Source: Leptospira sp. WS58.C1 | GTDB taxonomy: Bacteria; Spirochaetota; Leptospiria; Leptospirales; Leptospiraceae | DNA length: 64,000 nucleotides | Direction: 5' to 3' | NCBI RefSeq assembly: GCF_040833995.1 | Contig: NZ_CP162137.1 | Span: 1,132,001-1,196,000 of the forward strand | Shown: one piece after another, positions 48,572-58,577 of the stretch | How positions within the stretch are numbered: the stretch's first letter is position 1 | Layout: the number at the start of each line of letters is the position of its first letter | Made by a program: the position numbers and the translations under genes | The notes under the pieces: model-generated | The model's input: the letters and a program-made list of their open reading frames with translations, nothing else | What the model was told of the DNA's origin: nothing | Databases searched by the model: none

Positions 48572-49279
48572 CTAGGAGATTGTTTCGAGAAGTTCTAGAT
48601 CTCCATTTGAATCGTTCGTCTTTTTAGCCTGTTCGAATGGGTATTTGAGATTTGTGAGGCTTGCGATCTCGTGCATACAGTCATGGAGGAAATCTTCCGG
48701 GTCCATATCCCCCGTTAAGTATCTAAGTTTTCCAGCACGGACGATAAAGCTAGTCCTACGCAAGAATCCTCTTGGCTTATATTCCAATCCCAGGCATAGG
48801 ACAGGAAGTGGCTCTTCCGGCTTTCCCACAATGAATCTAAATCCGCCCGGGCGACCCTTTCCCATTTTATAAGGAATTGTGGTTTGTTCCGGAAAGATCA
48901 CGAGCATATTACCTTCGTTTAGTACTTTCTTAGCGAATAGTAGGTCGTTTTTACTTTTTCTAGGTTCTTTTCTATTGAGGGGGATTCCTCCACATTTTAG
49001 AAAATAGTCCATATAAATGGGAGAAGCAAGGGAATCTTTCATGATCGCCCAGATATCCATTCTTCTATGATATAATGCTTTGGAGAGTCCCAACGGGATA
49101 TCGTCGTTTCTTTGGTGTTTGGAGAGTACCAGGACCCTTCCGGTTTGAGGTACGTTCTCTAATCCATAAACTTCTGTTTTATAAAATAAGGAACCGTAGA
49201 GTCTTCCGAACCAGCGTAGGGCTTTCCTGGCTTTTTCGGAACTTCCAGGATGAGGCTTTTGTATTTTCTTCGATGACAT
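48572..49279 (-). CDS. 1-acylglycerol-3-phosphate acyltransferase (PlsC-like)
   Basis: 235 residues of the PlsC family: the H-x4-D motif with H55 and D60 in VLSKHQRNDDIP, GGIPLNRKEPRKSKNDL, and the second motif as IFPEQTTIPYKMG (usually FPEGTR). It transfers a fatty acid to lysophosphatidic acid at the inner membrane in phospholipid synthesis. The N-terminus is basic. It stands alone between two palindromic repeats. Confidence 0.85.
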   Translation of the reverse strand: MSSKKIQKPHPGSSEKARKALRWFGRLYGSLFYKTEVYGLENVPQTGRVLVLSKHQRNDDIPLGLSKALYHRRMDIWAIMKDSLASPIYMDYFLKCGGIPLNRKEPRKSKNDLLFAKKVLNEGNMLVIFPEQTTIPYKMGKGRPGGFRFIVGKPEEPLPVLCLGLEYKPRGFLRRTSFIVRAGKLRYLTGDMDPEDFLHDCMHEIASLTNLKYPFEQAKKTNDSNGDLELLETIS

Positions 49280-49347
49280 TAGTAAATATGAGAGAGCTTT
49301 GGGGAGAAGGTTGCAAAATAGGGAAGGTCTTTTCTTTACATTTTTAT

Positions 49348-49420
49348 TTCACACGGAGTTCACGGAGAACACAGAGGAATGATTCGGTCCCTCCGTGCAC
49401 TCTGTGTTCTCTGTGCGAAA
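49348..49420. repeat. Palindromic repeat, copy 3
   Basis: Left arm CACACGGAGTTCACGGAGAA then CACAGAGG (49350-49377), right arm CCTCCGTGCACTCTGTGTTC then TCTGTGCGAA (49390-49419), with a 12-base loop. This is the cleanest of the three copies. It lies upstream of the PlsC gene and rnpB. Confidence 0.75.
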
Positions 49421-49477
49421 CGATCTTTTTTCAAGTTATATGGTATGAAAACGGATAGCCTTACGCGGATTTTTTTT

Positions 49478-49483
49478 TATACT
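49478..49483 (+). promoter_or_regulatory. -10 box of rnpB
   Basis: TATACT ends six bases before the first base of the RNA's P1 stem at 49490, as expected for a start site. The -35 region is not convincing. Confidence 0.55.
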
Positions 49484-49489
49484 CGTTTT

Positions 49490-49881
<392 letters not shown>

Positions 49882-49950
49882 ATGGCAATATTTCTATTAG
49901 GATTTATCCAACTTCAGGAGCGAAGCGAGTATAGGCAACCTTCCATAGAA

Positions 49951-51501
49951 CTACTTAACAATTTTAAAAGCCTTTGCTTCTTGGATCTCTAGGATCGGAT
50001 AGTTCTCCTTTGGGGTCAGTGGATCTTTGTGTTCCACGCGGAAACTTTCCGAAATGAAATTCAATTTCGAGCCTATAATTTTTTCCGATTGGGATTTCAC
50101 GGTAACACTTAACCAATCATATTTTAATTCTATTGTATGATCTTCTTTCGCTGTAAGTGAAATGGAATCTATATTTTCAATCGGGATACTGATTTCGAAA
50201 CGTTCAGAATTTATAATGAACTTTTTTTCTTCCAGTAGAATGGAGTCTACAAAGAAGGTCCTGCCGTTCTTTAAGAGTATTTTTAAAGTGGGAGTAAGAT
50301 GAGACAGATCGGGGGAATTTTCGGCTGCACTTAGTTTATTTATTTGCGTTTTTTTCTCTTCCGGCTTTCGGAAAGAATTTAATATTATCTCTTTGACTTG
50401 TTTTAATTCTTCGGAAGCTTTTTCAACGTATTGGGAAATCGTATTCGCCAAGGCTCCCGTTTTATATAACTTTTTCGGATTTTCCGACGTGATATATGGG
50501 TCCTTTCCGGATAATTCTATGGTACGAAAATCTTCCAACGCTTCTTTATCGTTTAGTATTTCCGCGGTTTTTATGGAATTTTCCGTAACGGCTTTATCCT
50601 TAAATTTAAATTTTCCGATAACCATGAGCCTTCGGTTGGAAAGAACGGAGGCCTTGTCTTTACCGCCTGTTTTTATGATGTTGGTGTATTTTTTTACGGC
50701 TTCCGGGATCTCTCCTTTTAGTTCGGTGCAACGGGCCCGCATATATTGTTCATTTCTGGTTGGATTTCGGATATTATCCAGATATTTTAAGGTTTCCGAA
50801 CAATCTCCAATGGAAAATAAATAGGAGATTTTTTCGGAGTTTGTTCCCTCGGATTTGAAGGAAGTTCGAATATCAAGATTTTGTAATAATAAGGAAAGTA
50901 ATAATTCTGCAGTTTCCGAATAATGTGTTCCGGGATATTTTTCTATTGTCTCTTTCAGTTTTATGACCGCATTCTCCAATTCTCCTTTTACCGCTAAACA
51001 AAAACCCCGATGTAGGGAAACGAATGCCGCCTCGTCCGTTTGGGCGTCTAATTTTTTTTCCAGAGACCGATATTGTTCATCCGCTTTATCGTATATCCCG
51101 CTTCTTTCCATTTCGAAAGCGAGTTGAAGATAGAATATTTGCTCTAGGTCTTCCTCCAAATGGATCGGGGGTTTTAAGGTTAAAAATCTGACGACATTGG
51201 CGATCCATGTTCCGGATCTTTCCCATGGTGACAATGACAGTCTAAGATTTTCAGGGGATTCGTTTAGAATGGAACTTTCTAATATTCCTGTGACGAGTTC
51301 CTCTTTAAAATTTTCCGAATTCAAAAATGTAAGACGAACTCTGGATTTTAAAACGACCGATGCCAAGTCGTAATTCATGATCCTTTCTTTTAATAGTAGA
51401 TACCTAAGCTCTAAAATTTTCGCGTTCCCGATCCAATAGGCCGATATCGGAAAGAAAACGATCACGATCAGAATGGAGATAACGTATGCGGAACGTTTCA
51501 T
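49951..51501 (-). CDS. Membrane-anchored TPR-like protein
   Basis: 516 residues: an N-terminal membrane helix (about 6-27), a helical repeat region with TPR-like units (QYRSLEKKLDAQTDEAAFVS, GELENAVIKLKETIEKYPG), and a C-terminal strand-rich domain (TLKILLKNGRTFFVDSILL ... IELKYDWLSVTV) of unknown type. The start codon overlaps the stop of the SpoIIE phosphatase gene (ATGA), so the two are translated together and may form a complex. Confidence 0.65.
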   Translation of the reverse strand: MKRSAYVISILIVIVFFPISAYWIGNAKILELRYLLLKERIMNYDLASVVLKSRVRLTFLNSENFKEELVTGILESSILNESPENLRLSLSPWERSGTWIANVVRFLTLKPPIHLEEDLEQIFYLQLAFEMERSGIYDKADEQYRSLEKKLDAQTDEAAFVSLHRGFCLAVKGELENAVIKLKETIEKYPGTHYSETAELLLSLLLQNLDIRTSFKSEGTNSEKISYLFSIGDCSETLKYLDNIRNPTRNEQYMRARCTELKGEIPEAVKKYTNIIKTGGKDKASVLSNRRLMVIGKFKFKDKAVTENSIKTAEILNDKEALEDFRTIELSGKDPYITSENPKKLYKTGALANTISQYVEKASEELKQVKEIILNSFRKPEEKKTQINKLSAAENSPDLSHLTPTLKILLKNGRTFFVDSILLEEKKFIINSERFEISIPIENIDSISLTAKEDHTIELKYDWLSVTVKSQSEKIIGSKLNFISESFRVEHKDPLTPKENYPILEIQEAKAFKIVK

Positions 51502-53045
51502 TTCGGGATCTCAAAAGCGAGTATGCTCACATCATCCCTGAATCGGACGGCGAATTTTTCGAATTCAAAGGAAAGTCCGTCTACGATCTCTTTGCAGGAC
51601 TTGTTCTTGTTCAGTAAAAAATATTCTTGTACCCTCTGTAACCCGAATTCGGTTCCTTCGGCTCCGATCGTTTCGACTAAGCCGTCCGTATACATCAGTA
51701 TCTTATCTCCGGGAGCGAGTTTTATTCGCTCTAACTTATATGAATATCCAGTGATGGTTCCCATAGGTGGGCCGGAAGTGGGTATGGTCCGTATTTCATC
51801 CGTAGAGGGTCTTAAGATCAACGGTTCATTATGAGCGGCATTACATAATTCCAAGGTCCCGTCGGGATATAATCTTAAAAGAAGGGCGGTTGCAAAGAAT
51901 GATGATTGTAGTTTTGTGCCGATCAGATCGCTTAATCTGCTTAATGTTTTTTCAGGAGATTCATATTTTAAGGAAACCGCATCCGTAAAAATCCCAAGTA
52001 CTACCGTGACCAACGCGGCGCTAACCCCGTGGCCGGAGGCATCTGCCAGAAAAAAATATTGTGAGGAATCCTTGCCGGAGCCTAATCTGTAAAATTTGTA
52101 TAAATCTCCGCTAACCTCTCGCAAGGGTTTATAATATATGGATAGGCCGTAACGTTCCATTCTGGAAAGTGTAATCTTGTTCGGCAGGAACATCTGTTGA
52201 ACTTCTTTGCCGATCGCTAATTCCTTGGAAATTTCTCGATTTAGTTTGGTGATCCTCTCCATGTTCGAATCTATCTGAGACGCCATCGCGTTGAATGTTT
52301 GTCCTAAATCGTCCAATTCGTCTTGGTTCTTGAAATTCCATACAACTCTGGAGCTTAAGTCTCCCGTATACATCTTATGGCTGGTATTTTTTAGTATTCC
52401 TATCTTTTTGAATATTCTCCTATACAAATAATATCCGAACAGTCCGTGGAAAACGATTCCCCAAAAAATTGCGATCCCCATCTGCGCGAATATATGTGTT
52501 ACTCTTTCTTGGATCGAAGGAAGGGAGGCGAATCCCAACAGATACAAAGGTTCTTTTTGAACGGATTTAAAAGGAACGAGAAGGCGGATCGAAAAATTCG
52601 TCTCGTCTAGATCCACCTTATACGGAGTTCCTACAAAATTTCCGGAGGAATCGGCTAATTGTTTTATCTCGGAGATGATCTCCGGAGAAATATTCTCTTC
52701 CGACGGTTGTTTCGGTTGGGCTATCCAGATCTCTCCGTTCTCGTCGAATACTTTGTAGGAGTTGGTCCCTAAAAATTTTAGATTTCTTTCGAATAGGTCG
52801 TAAGACTGAACTTCCCCTTTGGACAATTGTATCAGACTTAATTCCTGTAGGAGTTTTTCCGCTAACGTTTTGGATTGGAATTTAAAGTTTCTTAAAAGTA
52901 GATCGGATTGATTTTCGAAGATCATCACCGAAAAAAAACTGATGTTTATTGCAGCTAATAAAGAGTAGAATAGCCCAATCGTCCAAACAAGTGAAGTTTT
53001 TTTGGCATCCACTGCCGGGGTGACTACAAAATTTTGTAAAAGCAT
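51498..53045 (-). CDS. HAMP-SpoIIE-type PP2C phosphatase
   Basis: 515 residues: a membrane helix near 20-45, a periplasmic sensor region (about 50-190), a second helix near 195, HAMP (KNTSHKMYTGDLSSRV), a coiled coil (IGKEVQQMFLP) and a SpoIIE phosphatase domain with SGDLYKF, ADASGHGVSAAL, YTDGLVE and RDDVSIL. The first metal Asp is kept but the second Asp of the usual GGDFYD is Lys. Start codon preceded by AAAGGAGAA. It probably controls an anti-sigma-antagonist protein in response to an extracellular signal, together with the TPR partner. Confidence 0.88.
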   Translation of the reverse strand: MLLQNFVVTPAVDAKKTSLVWTIGLFYSLLAAINISFFSVMIFENQSDLLLRNFKFQSKTLAEKLLQELSLIQLSKGEVQSYDLFERNLKFLGTNSYKVFDENGEIWIAQPKQPSEENISPEIISEIKQLADSSGNFVGTPYKVDLDETNFSIRLLVPFKSVQKEPLYLLGFASLPSIQERVTHIFAQMGIAIFWGIVFHGLFGYYLYRRIFKKIGILKNTSHKMYTGDLSSRVVWNFKNQDELDDLGQTFNAMASQIDSNMERITKLNREISKELAIGKEVQQMFLPNKITLSRMERYGLSIYYKPLREVSGDLYKFYRLGSGKDSSQYFFLADASGHGVSAALVTVVLGIFTDAVSLKYESPEKTLSRLSDLIGTKLQSSFFATALLLRLYPDGTLELCNAAHNEPLILRPSTDEIRTIPTSGPPMGTITGYSYKLERIKLAPGDKILMYTDGLVETIGAEGTEFGLQRVQEYFLLNKNKSCKEIVDGLSFEFEKFAVRFRDDVSILAFEIPK

Positions 53046-53616
53046 GATTGAGCAGTTCTCCTTTCTTTTTTGGATCCATTGAAACCGGTTTTTTAAATTT
53101 TCCCGTAGGCTACTCGGCGATATGTAGTTTGAACGCGTTTTATAAAAATGGAATGCGTTTTAAACGCTTACATATTTTTAAACGATCTCCTTCTTCTCCT
53201 CCTCATTTTGCGACCTATTTGCATAATTTCTATTTTTTAGTAAACTATTAATAGTTTTTTGTCCGATGAAAGTGTTCGTTTGTTATAAAACGATCTTGGG
53301 AGACGTAATTATGGGATTGGTATTTTAAGTAAATGTACATTAGAAAAATGGAAATAAATAATTTATTAAGCTTATTTTATGATTTCGATCGACGGTTTTG
53401 TGTGAAAAATTTTGGGATTTTGTTTTGAAACATTCTATTTCTAATTACTTAGGATTAGTTTTACGTGATTTGTTATATTAATATTTTCGTGTATTGTTCG
53501 ATGTTCCGAAAAATTTGTAGAAAAACGGACGACTACTTGTTATAGTGCGTTTGTTTTTCGTTATACTTATTTTCTCTCTATTTGGAAATAAATTATAAAA
53601 AAGGAATATATTTGGC
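53046..53616. other. AT-rich intergenic region upstream of the Big_2 lipoprotein gene
   Basis: 571 bases, clearly more AT-rich than the rest of the window, between divergent genes. It has a 16-base AT palindrome at 53242 and near-palindromic TGCGTTTTAAACGC sequence around 53153-53168, and the ribosome site AAAAAAGGA before the ATG at 53617. No gene or known RNA is recognised. It probably holds the regulatory region of the large lipoprotein gene. Confidence 0.5.
53242..53257. promoter_or_regulatory. AT-rich perfect palindrome
   Basis: AAACTATTAATAGTTT is a 16-base perfect inverted repeat followed by three more Ts. It could be an operator or part of a weak terminator. Confidence 0.35.
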
Positions 53617-56600
53617 ATGTTTGTCCGTGTTCGATCGATCCTTCCTCGAATTTCCGGATACGTATTGTTCGGTGTTTTTCTTTTTCAAAGCTGTACTATT
53701 TGGCCAAGTTTGACCGCTCTGGCGGGGATGCAGGCTGGGGGCGGCTCGGGTATGAATCCTTTTCTTTTTCTTCTATTCGGAAAAGGGAGTTTAGAACGGA
53801 TCGAAATATATTCTCCTTCCGGATCTTTTGCGAAAACTTCCACACTCTCTTTAAAAGCGACCGCAATCTATACTTTCGGGGAACGAGAAGACATAACGGA
53901 AAAGGCTAACTGGTCTTCTTCTGATCCCTCAATCCTAAGTTTCGGCGGAATCGTTCCCGGGCAAGTGCTCGGTGCCGAGATGGGTAGAGCAAGAGTAAGG
54001 ATCGGGTTTAAGAATTTTACCTCCGAAATGGAATTAGAAGTAACTAGGGCTCCCGTTACTTCCATCACGATTACTTGCCAAAATCAGAATACCGATTTGG
54101 CGATCGGTGTAGTACGTCAATGTTCCGTCACAGGAATATTTGCTGACGGTACGAGTCAGGATTTAACCGGAGATCCCGGACTTGCCGTAACTTCCGGGAA
54201 CGGATCCATTCTAAGAGTATTACATAATCCGAATAATGATCCAGATACGATAGATATAACCGGGATCCGGGCAGGAAATACCCAGCTTAGAGCGAATTAT
54301 AGGGGAATTTCGGCATCTATTGCAGTGAATGTAGTGGATACAAGTTTAGTTTCTATTCAGATCACTCCCGTGGATCCTCCGATCGGACAAACTTCCGGTA
54401 ACGGACTTCCCAAGGGAAGAAACATGCAATATATCGCAACGGGTTCTTTTGCCGACGGATCTTTCCAAGATATTACAACGATTGTATCGTGGAGTTCGGA
54501 TGATACGAGTATTGCGGAAATAAACGATACCAGCGGTTCCAAAGGATTATTAACTGCGATCAATTCCGGAAATACGACCATTAGAGTTTCCGCACCTCCT
54601 AATTTGGTAGGTGGGACGGTCATTACCGGATCGGCGATCGTTTATATTTCCGCGGCTGTTTTGGATCGGATCGAAATTTATGCAAGCGGTCAAAATCCTT
54701 TGCCTTCGGTCGCGAAGGGTAGGACCGCTCAACTGACCGCCATCGGCGTGTATAGCGATACAAGCACCCAAAATATAACAAATTCTGCAACTTGGAGTTC
54801 AAGCGTTACTTCCGTGGCGACAGTAGATAATGCGGGAACGATAGGTCTTGCACATGCGGCAGATATAGGTTCCACTACTATAACGGCTCAATATTCCGGT
54901 GTAAGTGGGACGGCATCCTTTACGGTTACCGCTGCAGTTCTGGAATCCATCCAGGTTACTCCGACAAATCCGAATGTAGCCAAGGGATTGACTCGTCAAT
55001 TCACTGCAACCGGCTCTTTTTCGGACGGAACCACTCAGGATTTGACTTCTACCGTTACTTGGACTTCTTCCGTTACGAGTGTTGCTACGATCAATAATAC
55101 GAATTCAGGAAAGGGACTGGCGAACGCTCTGAGTTTGGGAACCACAACAATTACCGCTACTTCCGGATCTTTTAGCGGAAATACCGTTTTGACCGTAAGT
55201 GCGGCTGCTTTGGTCTCAATTCAGATCACTTACAATTCGGTAAATCCTATAACGATACCTAAGGGGATCAATCCTCAATTGACTGCTACAGGAACCTATA
55301 CGGATGGAAGTACTCAGAATATTACAGATTCTGCAAGTTGGTCCTCTTCAAACACATCCGTAGCACTTGTCGATAATTCAGGTTCAAAAGGTCTTGTGAC
55401 AAGTATGGCAGTCGGACAAACCACGATCGAGTCCGTTCTAGGTTCCATTACGGGGACTGCGACTTTAACCGTAAATGCGGCCCAACTGATTTCCATTTCC
55501 GTTACCCCGGAAGAATGGATCTTAATTTCCGGAGAAAAATATTCCTATAGAGCGATCGGTACTTATACGGATGGTGTTAGGGAAATTACCGGGCTCGTTC
55601 TTTGGGAAATCATACTGGCAAACGGGACAAGCGGAAATGCGACCGTTAGTAATGACCCATCGACAAAGGGGGTGGTCACCGCCGTATTTAATACTACGCA
55701 AGGATACCCTTTAACTGCTCGAGCTAGTCTGGACGGTATCGTTGGAAATACGACATTTACTATCATAAGCGATACGGAGAGACCGATTCTTTTAAGAGCG
55801 CAGTACATCGATTCCACACATATACAAATAGAATATTCTAAAGTGATGTATGCAAATACCCAGGCAGGAGCACCGTATCGTTATAAGTTAGTCAAATCCA
55901 GTGCGATCACATCAATGGAAGATTCTAACCAGGTCCGCTGTTCGGATAACACAAATTACACGGCTTCTTATCCGTCTCCTGATTCGATCGCTATTTCTTC
56001 TCTCTCTCCGGCTACTACTAATTCCAGGGTATTCATTATGACTCTGGGGACCGCTCTTACGGCCGGGACCGAATATACTGTAATTGCCGATAAAGCCAGC
56101 CTTAGCGCCAGTTCAGGTGCATTAACTTGCCCGAACACAGCCGATTTTGTTGCGGCGGAGCAGATCAAATTGAAGTCCGCTTCTTGTGCAAATTTAAACC
56201 AGGTCATATTAGGTTTTTCGAAATCGTATCTAGGTGGAGTGGACGCCTTAGGTTCGGCTCTTTGCTCCAGTCCGACTGAATGTGCGAAACGTTATAAATT
56301 AAATACCGCTTCGTTGGGAGAAATCCAAAGCGCTGTTGCGTTAGACGGAACTTCTTGTGGAGGAGCAGCAGCGGATCCTAACAAGGTTTGTTTGTCCCAT
56401 AGTAATATACAATCCGGAAGCCAATATTCTTTGATTGCGGCCAACGGAGTGAATGGGGACGGATTCGACAATTCTTCCTGGGGATCCATCAGGGATTCAG
56501 GAAACGGGGAAAATATACAATCTAGTCCTTTCGATAGAGTAAACTTTTTAGGATGCGGTTCTGCACCGATAAATTTTGACGACGGCCCTCTATTGTTTGA

Positions 56601-58173
56601 TCCTTACGGATCCACTTTCGGGAATTTAGTGGATTATAAAGGAAGAATTTATAGCGGACCGAATAATGCGGGAAATGCTGCGCTCAGATTCAATTATGAC
56701 GGTTCTAATCCGGAGCTGATCGGCTTTAGTCTTCCCCGTGATTCGGTTGCTTCTCCGGGTGGGGTAGGGATCCAAGCAAACGATTCTTGGACTTCCACAA
56801 ATACAGCAAATACCGGAAACGGGGTCATTAAAACTCTCGGGCATGCCGGATGTACTCCGAATTCCGCAGACAGGGCTTTGGGATGTGGTCCCGATAATGA
56901 AAGCGGCAGGGGAATTTTTGCGGTAGGATCTTTAGGGTCGGATTCTTTCCTGTTCGCAGCAGGGGCAAAAACACAACTGATCGCAGGACAATATTATTTC
57001 GGTGATTACGTATATTATACATTAGATTCCGATAATACTTTAAATTTCAAATATACGGATTGGGCCAATATAACCGGTGGAATTACTGCTGCACCTTCCA
57101 GTATGTTGACGTTGAACAATAGACTTTTGGTAGGTTGGGCGAAACGAAATTGGGATGGAAATACCGCCAACGATTCTCCCGATTTCGGTTTTATCAGTTT
57201 TAATTCTGCGGATACGGATACCGGATACTGCATCGCCGGAAATAACTGCGACGCAAATACCGTCGCCATCAAGGGAAAACGTACGTATATTAATTATCTT
57301 CCGTATTTCGGAGGAACTGCGAATGGAGTGGCTCTCAATTCCTCTCCGAATTGGGGACATTATTTGGATGTTGATTCGGTATTTACTTTCAATAATTTGA
57401 TCTATGCCGCGAATGGTGGAGGGCCTGCAATCGGGCATAACGGATCTATTATACGTTCGACTAGTCCGGATCCTACTACCCCTTGTTCCGCTCCGGATAC
57501 TTGCGCTAATTGGTTGGAGGTCGGACCTAGAACAAATCAATACTGGCATAACGTGGAGAGTCCGACGGACAATCCGAGCAATAACTGGTTTTCCTTAGAG
57601 TTATATAAATTCTTCGATCTGATCCCGGGTGATAAGGCATTTCCAGCCTTTGCCGAATTTAACGGAAAACTATATGTGGCAAGGAACGTATGTTTGGCGG
57701 ATGCCGGAACAATTACCGGTTTTAGGACTACTCCATTCTCGGGAACAAACGGTTGTACGGGCGGAACCGACGACTCTAATCGTAGGGCCCAGATCTGGGT
57801 ATGTAGTCCGGCCCTTACCGGAGCGGCAGACAGTTGCGAATCAGGCGATTGGAGTTTAATCGCAAATAACGGAAGCGGGAATGTTGACTTCGGAGATCCT
57901 ACGAATCGGACGATTTCCATGCTGATCAAAAACGGTTCATATTTGTATGTAGGGTTTGATAATCCGGGAGGAATTAGGATTTATAGGACGAACTCGACTA
58001 ATCCTAATTCCGCGAACGTTTGGTCTAAGATCGGAGCCAATGGACTCGGCGATCCAAGTAACGTGCAGCAGATCTTTTCGGCCATTTCGGTCTTCACATT
58101 CGGCTCGGATTTCGTTTATATCAGTACCGGAAAAGACGGAGTTCCGATCAGAGTGTATAGGCAGCATAATTGA
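53617..58173 (+). CDS. Surface lipoprotein with seven Big_2 Ig-like domains
   Basis: 1518 residues. A signal with lipobox FLFQSC (C26) precedes a Gly-rich spacer and seven bacterial Ig-like (Big_2) domains at about 57-142, 146-240, 245-345, 347-440, 442-527, 530-618 and 620-715. Each carries the pattern FTATGSFSDGTTQDLT...W-S. A SbsA-like Ig domain follows (720-830, RPILLRAQYIDSTHIQIEYS), then a Cys-containing domain and a beta-rich C-terminal half (about 1000-1518) that recalls a propeller (NGKLYVARN, SYLYVGFDN). It resembles the Lig-type proteins of pathogenic leptospires in plan but is not one of them by length. Likely role: adhesion or surface structure. The next gene begins within 30 bases. 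Confidence 0.88.
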   Translation: MFVRVRSILPRISGYVLFGVFLFQSCTIWPSLTALAGMQAGGGSGMNPFLFLLFGKGSLERIEIYSPSGSFAKTSTLSLKATAIYTFGEREDITEKANWSSSDPSILSFGGIVPGQVLGAEMGRARVRIGFKNFTSEMELEVTRAPVTSITITCQNQNTDLAIGVVRQCSVTGIFADGTSQDLTGDPGLAVTSGNGSILRVLHNPNNDPDTIDITGIRAGNTQLRANYRGISASIAVNVVDTSLVSIQITPVDPPIGQTSGNGLPKGRNMQYIATGSFADGSFQDITTIVSWSSDDTSIAEINDTSGSKGLLTAINSGNTTIRVSAPPNLVGGTVITGSAIVYISAAVLDRIEIYASGQNPLPSVAKGRTAQLTAIGVYSDTSTQNITNSATWSSSVTSVATVDNAGTIGLAHAADIGSTTITAQYSGVSGTASFTVTAAVLESIQVTPTNPNVAKGLTRQFTATGSFSDGTTQDLTSTVTWTSSVTSVATINNTNSGKGLANALSLGTTTITATSGSFSGNTVLTVSAAALVSIQITYNSVNPITIPKGINPQLTATGTYTDGSTQNITDSASWSSSNTSVALVDNSGSKGLVTSMAVGQTTIESVLGSITGTATLTVNAAQLISISVTPEEWILISGEKYSYRAIGTYTDGVREITGLVLWEIILANGTSGNATVSNDPSTKGVVTAVFNTTQGYPLTARASLDGIVGNTTFTIISDTERPILLRAQYIDSTHIQIEYSKVMYANTQAGAPYRYKLVKSSAITSMEDSNQVRCSDNTNYTASYPSPDSIAISSLSPATTNSRVFIMTLGTALTAGTEYTVIADKASLSASSGALTCPNTADFVAAEQIKLKSASCANLNQVILGFSKSYLGGVDALGSALCSSPTECAKRYKLNTASLGEIQSAVALDGTSCGGAAADPNKVCLSHSNIQSGSQYSLIAANGVNGDGFDNSSWGSIRDSGNGENIQSSPFDRVNFLGCGSAPINFDDGPLLFDPYGSTFGNLVDYKGRIYSGPNNAGNAALRFNYDGSNPELIGFSLPRDSVASPGGVGIQANDSWTSTNTANTGNGVIKTLGHAGCTPNSADRALGCGPDNESGRGIFAVGSLGSDSFLFAAGAKTQLIAGQYYFGDYVYYTLDSDNTLNFKYTDWANITGGITAAPSSMLTLNNRLLVGWAKRNWDGNTANDSPDFGFISFNSADTDTGYCIAGNNCDANTVAIKGKRTYINYLPYFGGTANGVALNSSPNWGHYLDVDSVFTFNNLIYAANGGGPAIGHNGSIIRSTSPDPTTPCSAPDTCANWLEVGPRTNQYWHNVESPTDNPSNNWFSLELYKFFDLIPGDKAFPAFAEFNGKLYVARNVCLADAGTITGFRTTPFSGTNGCTGGTDDSNRRAQIWVCSPALTGAADSCESGDWSLIANNGSGNVDFGDPTNRTISMLIKNGSYLYVGFDNPGGIRIYRTNSTNPNSANVWSKIGANGLGDPSNVQQIFSAISVFTFGSDFVYISTGKDGVPIRVYRQHN

Positions 58174-58202
58174 AAACTGAAATTCGAGGGAGGATGAATT
58201 AT

Positions 58203-58577
58203 ATGATCAATCGGACTTTATTAAATATCCTTACTATGATCCTATTCGGTTTCAATTGTAGACATGCTTGGGTAACGTATCCCGCCATTCCGCCCGAGCC
58301 ATGTTTGGCCTATGCGGAAAGTTCGGAATGTAAAACGGCTTTGGACCAACGGAAAAAAAATACCAAAGGAAAGGTAGGAGAGACTTTCAGCATGAAGGAC
58401 CATTATTATCTAATGGGTCTTTTGCCGAATGAAAAGGTTGTAAATCTCGCTTCTCTTTGTCCCCAAGGACCTAAGTCAGTGCATCAGTTTATGACATTTT
58501 GGGACGTAGTATTAGAGCAATCGACACTCGGGATTTATTCTCCCCAAACTCTGGAAGTGGAGTGTTATCCATGGTGA
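58203..58577 (+). CDS. Bor-like lipoprotein 1
   Basis: 124 residues from the ATG at 58203, nine bases after GGGAGG; an earlier ATG at 58194 is too close to it. The signal ends in FGFNC. The C-terminal half matches the lambda Bor family (PF06291): HYYLMGLLPNEKVVNLASLC and TLGIYSPQTLEVEC, where GIYSP aligns with the Bor GIYTP. Bor/Iss proteins give serum resistance in enteric bacteria; a similar role here is only a guess. It lies 29 bases after the Big_2 lipoprotein and overlaps the next Bor-like gene. Confidence 0.7.
   Translation: MINRTLLNILTMILFGFNCRHAWVTYPAIPPEPCLAYAESSECKTALDQRKKNTKGKVGETFSMKDHYYLMGLLPNEKVVNLASLCPQGPKSVHQFMTFWDVVLEQSTLGIYSPQTLEVECYPW

Noticed and set aside
49075..49458. 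127-residue frame on the plus strand
   Set aside because: It lies antisense to plsC and runs through a palindromic repeat, has no ribosome site and reads as low-quality Phe/Arg-rich sequence.
52622..52637. GGAGTTCCTACA-like match to the intergenic repeat
   Set aside because: It lies in the coding sequence of the SpoIIE gene and has only the core in common; it is chance.
57040..57549. 169-residue minus-strand frame within the Big_2 gene
   Set aside because: It is one of many shadows created by the repetitive Ser/Thr/Ile codons of the Big_2 gene; Arg/Ile-rich with no start signals.
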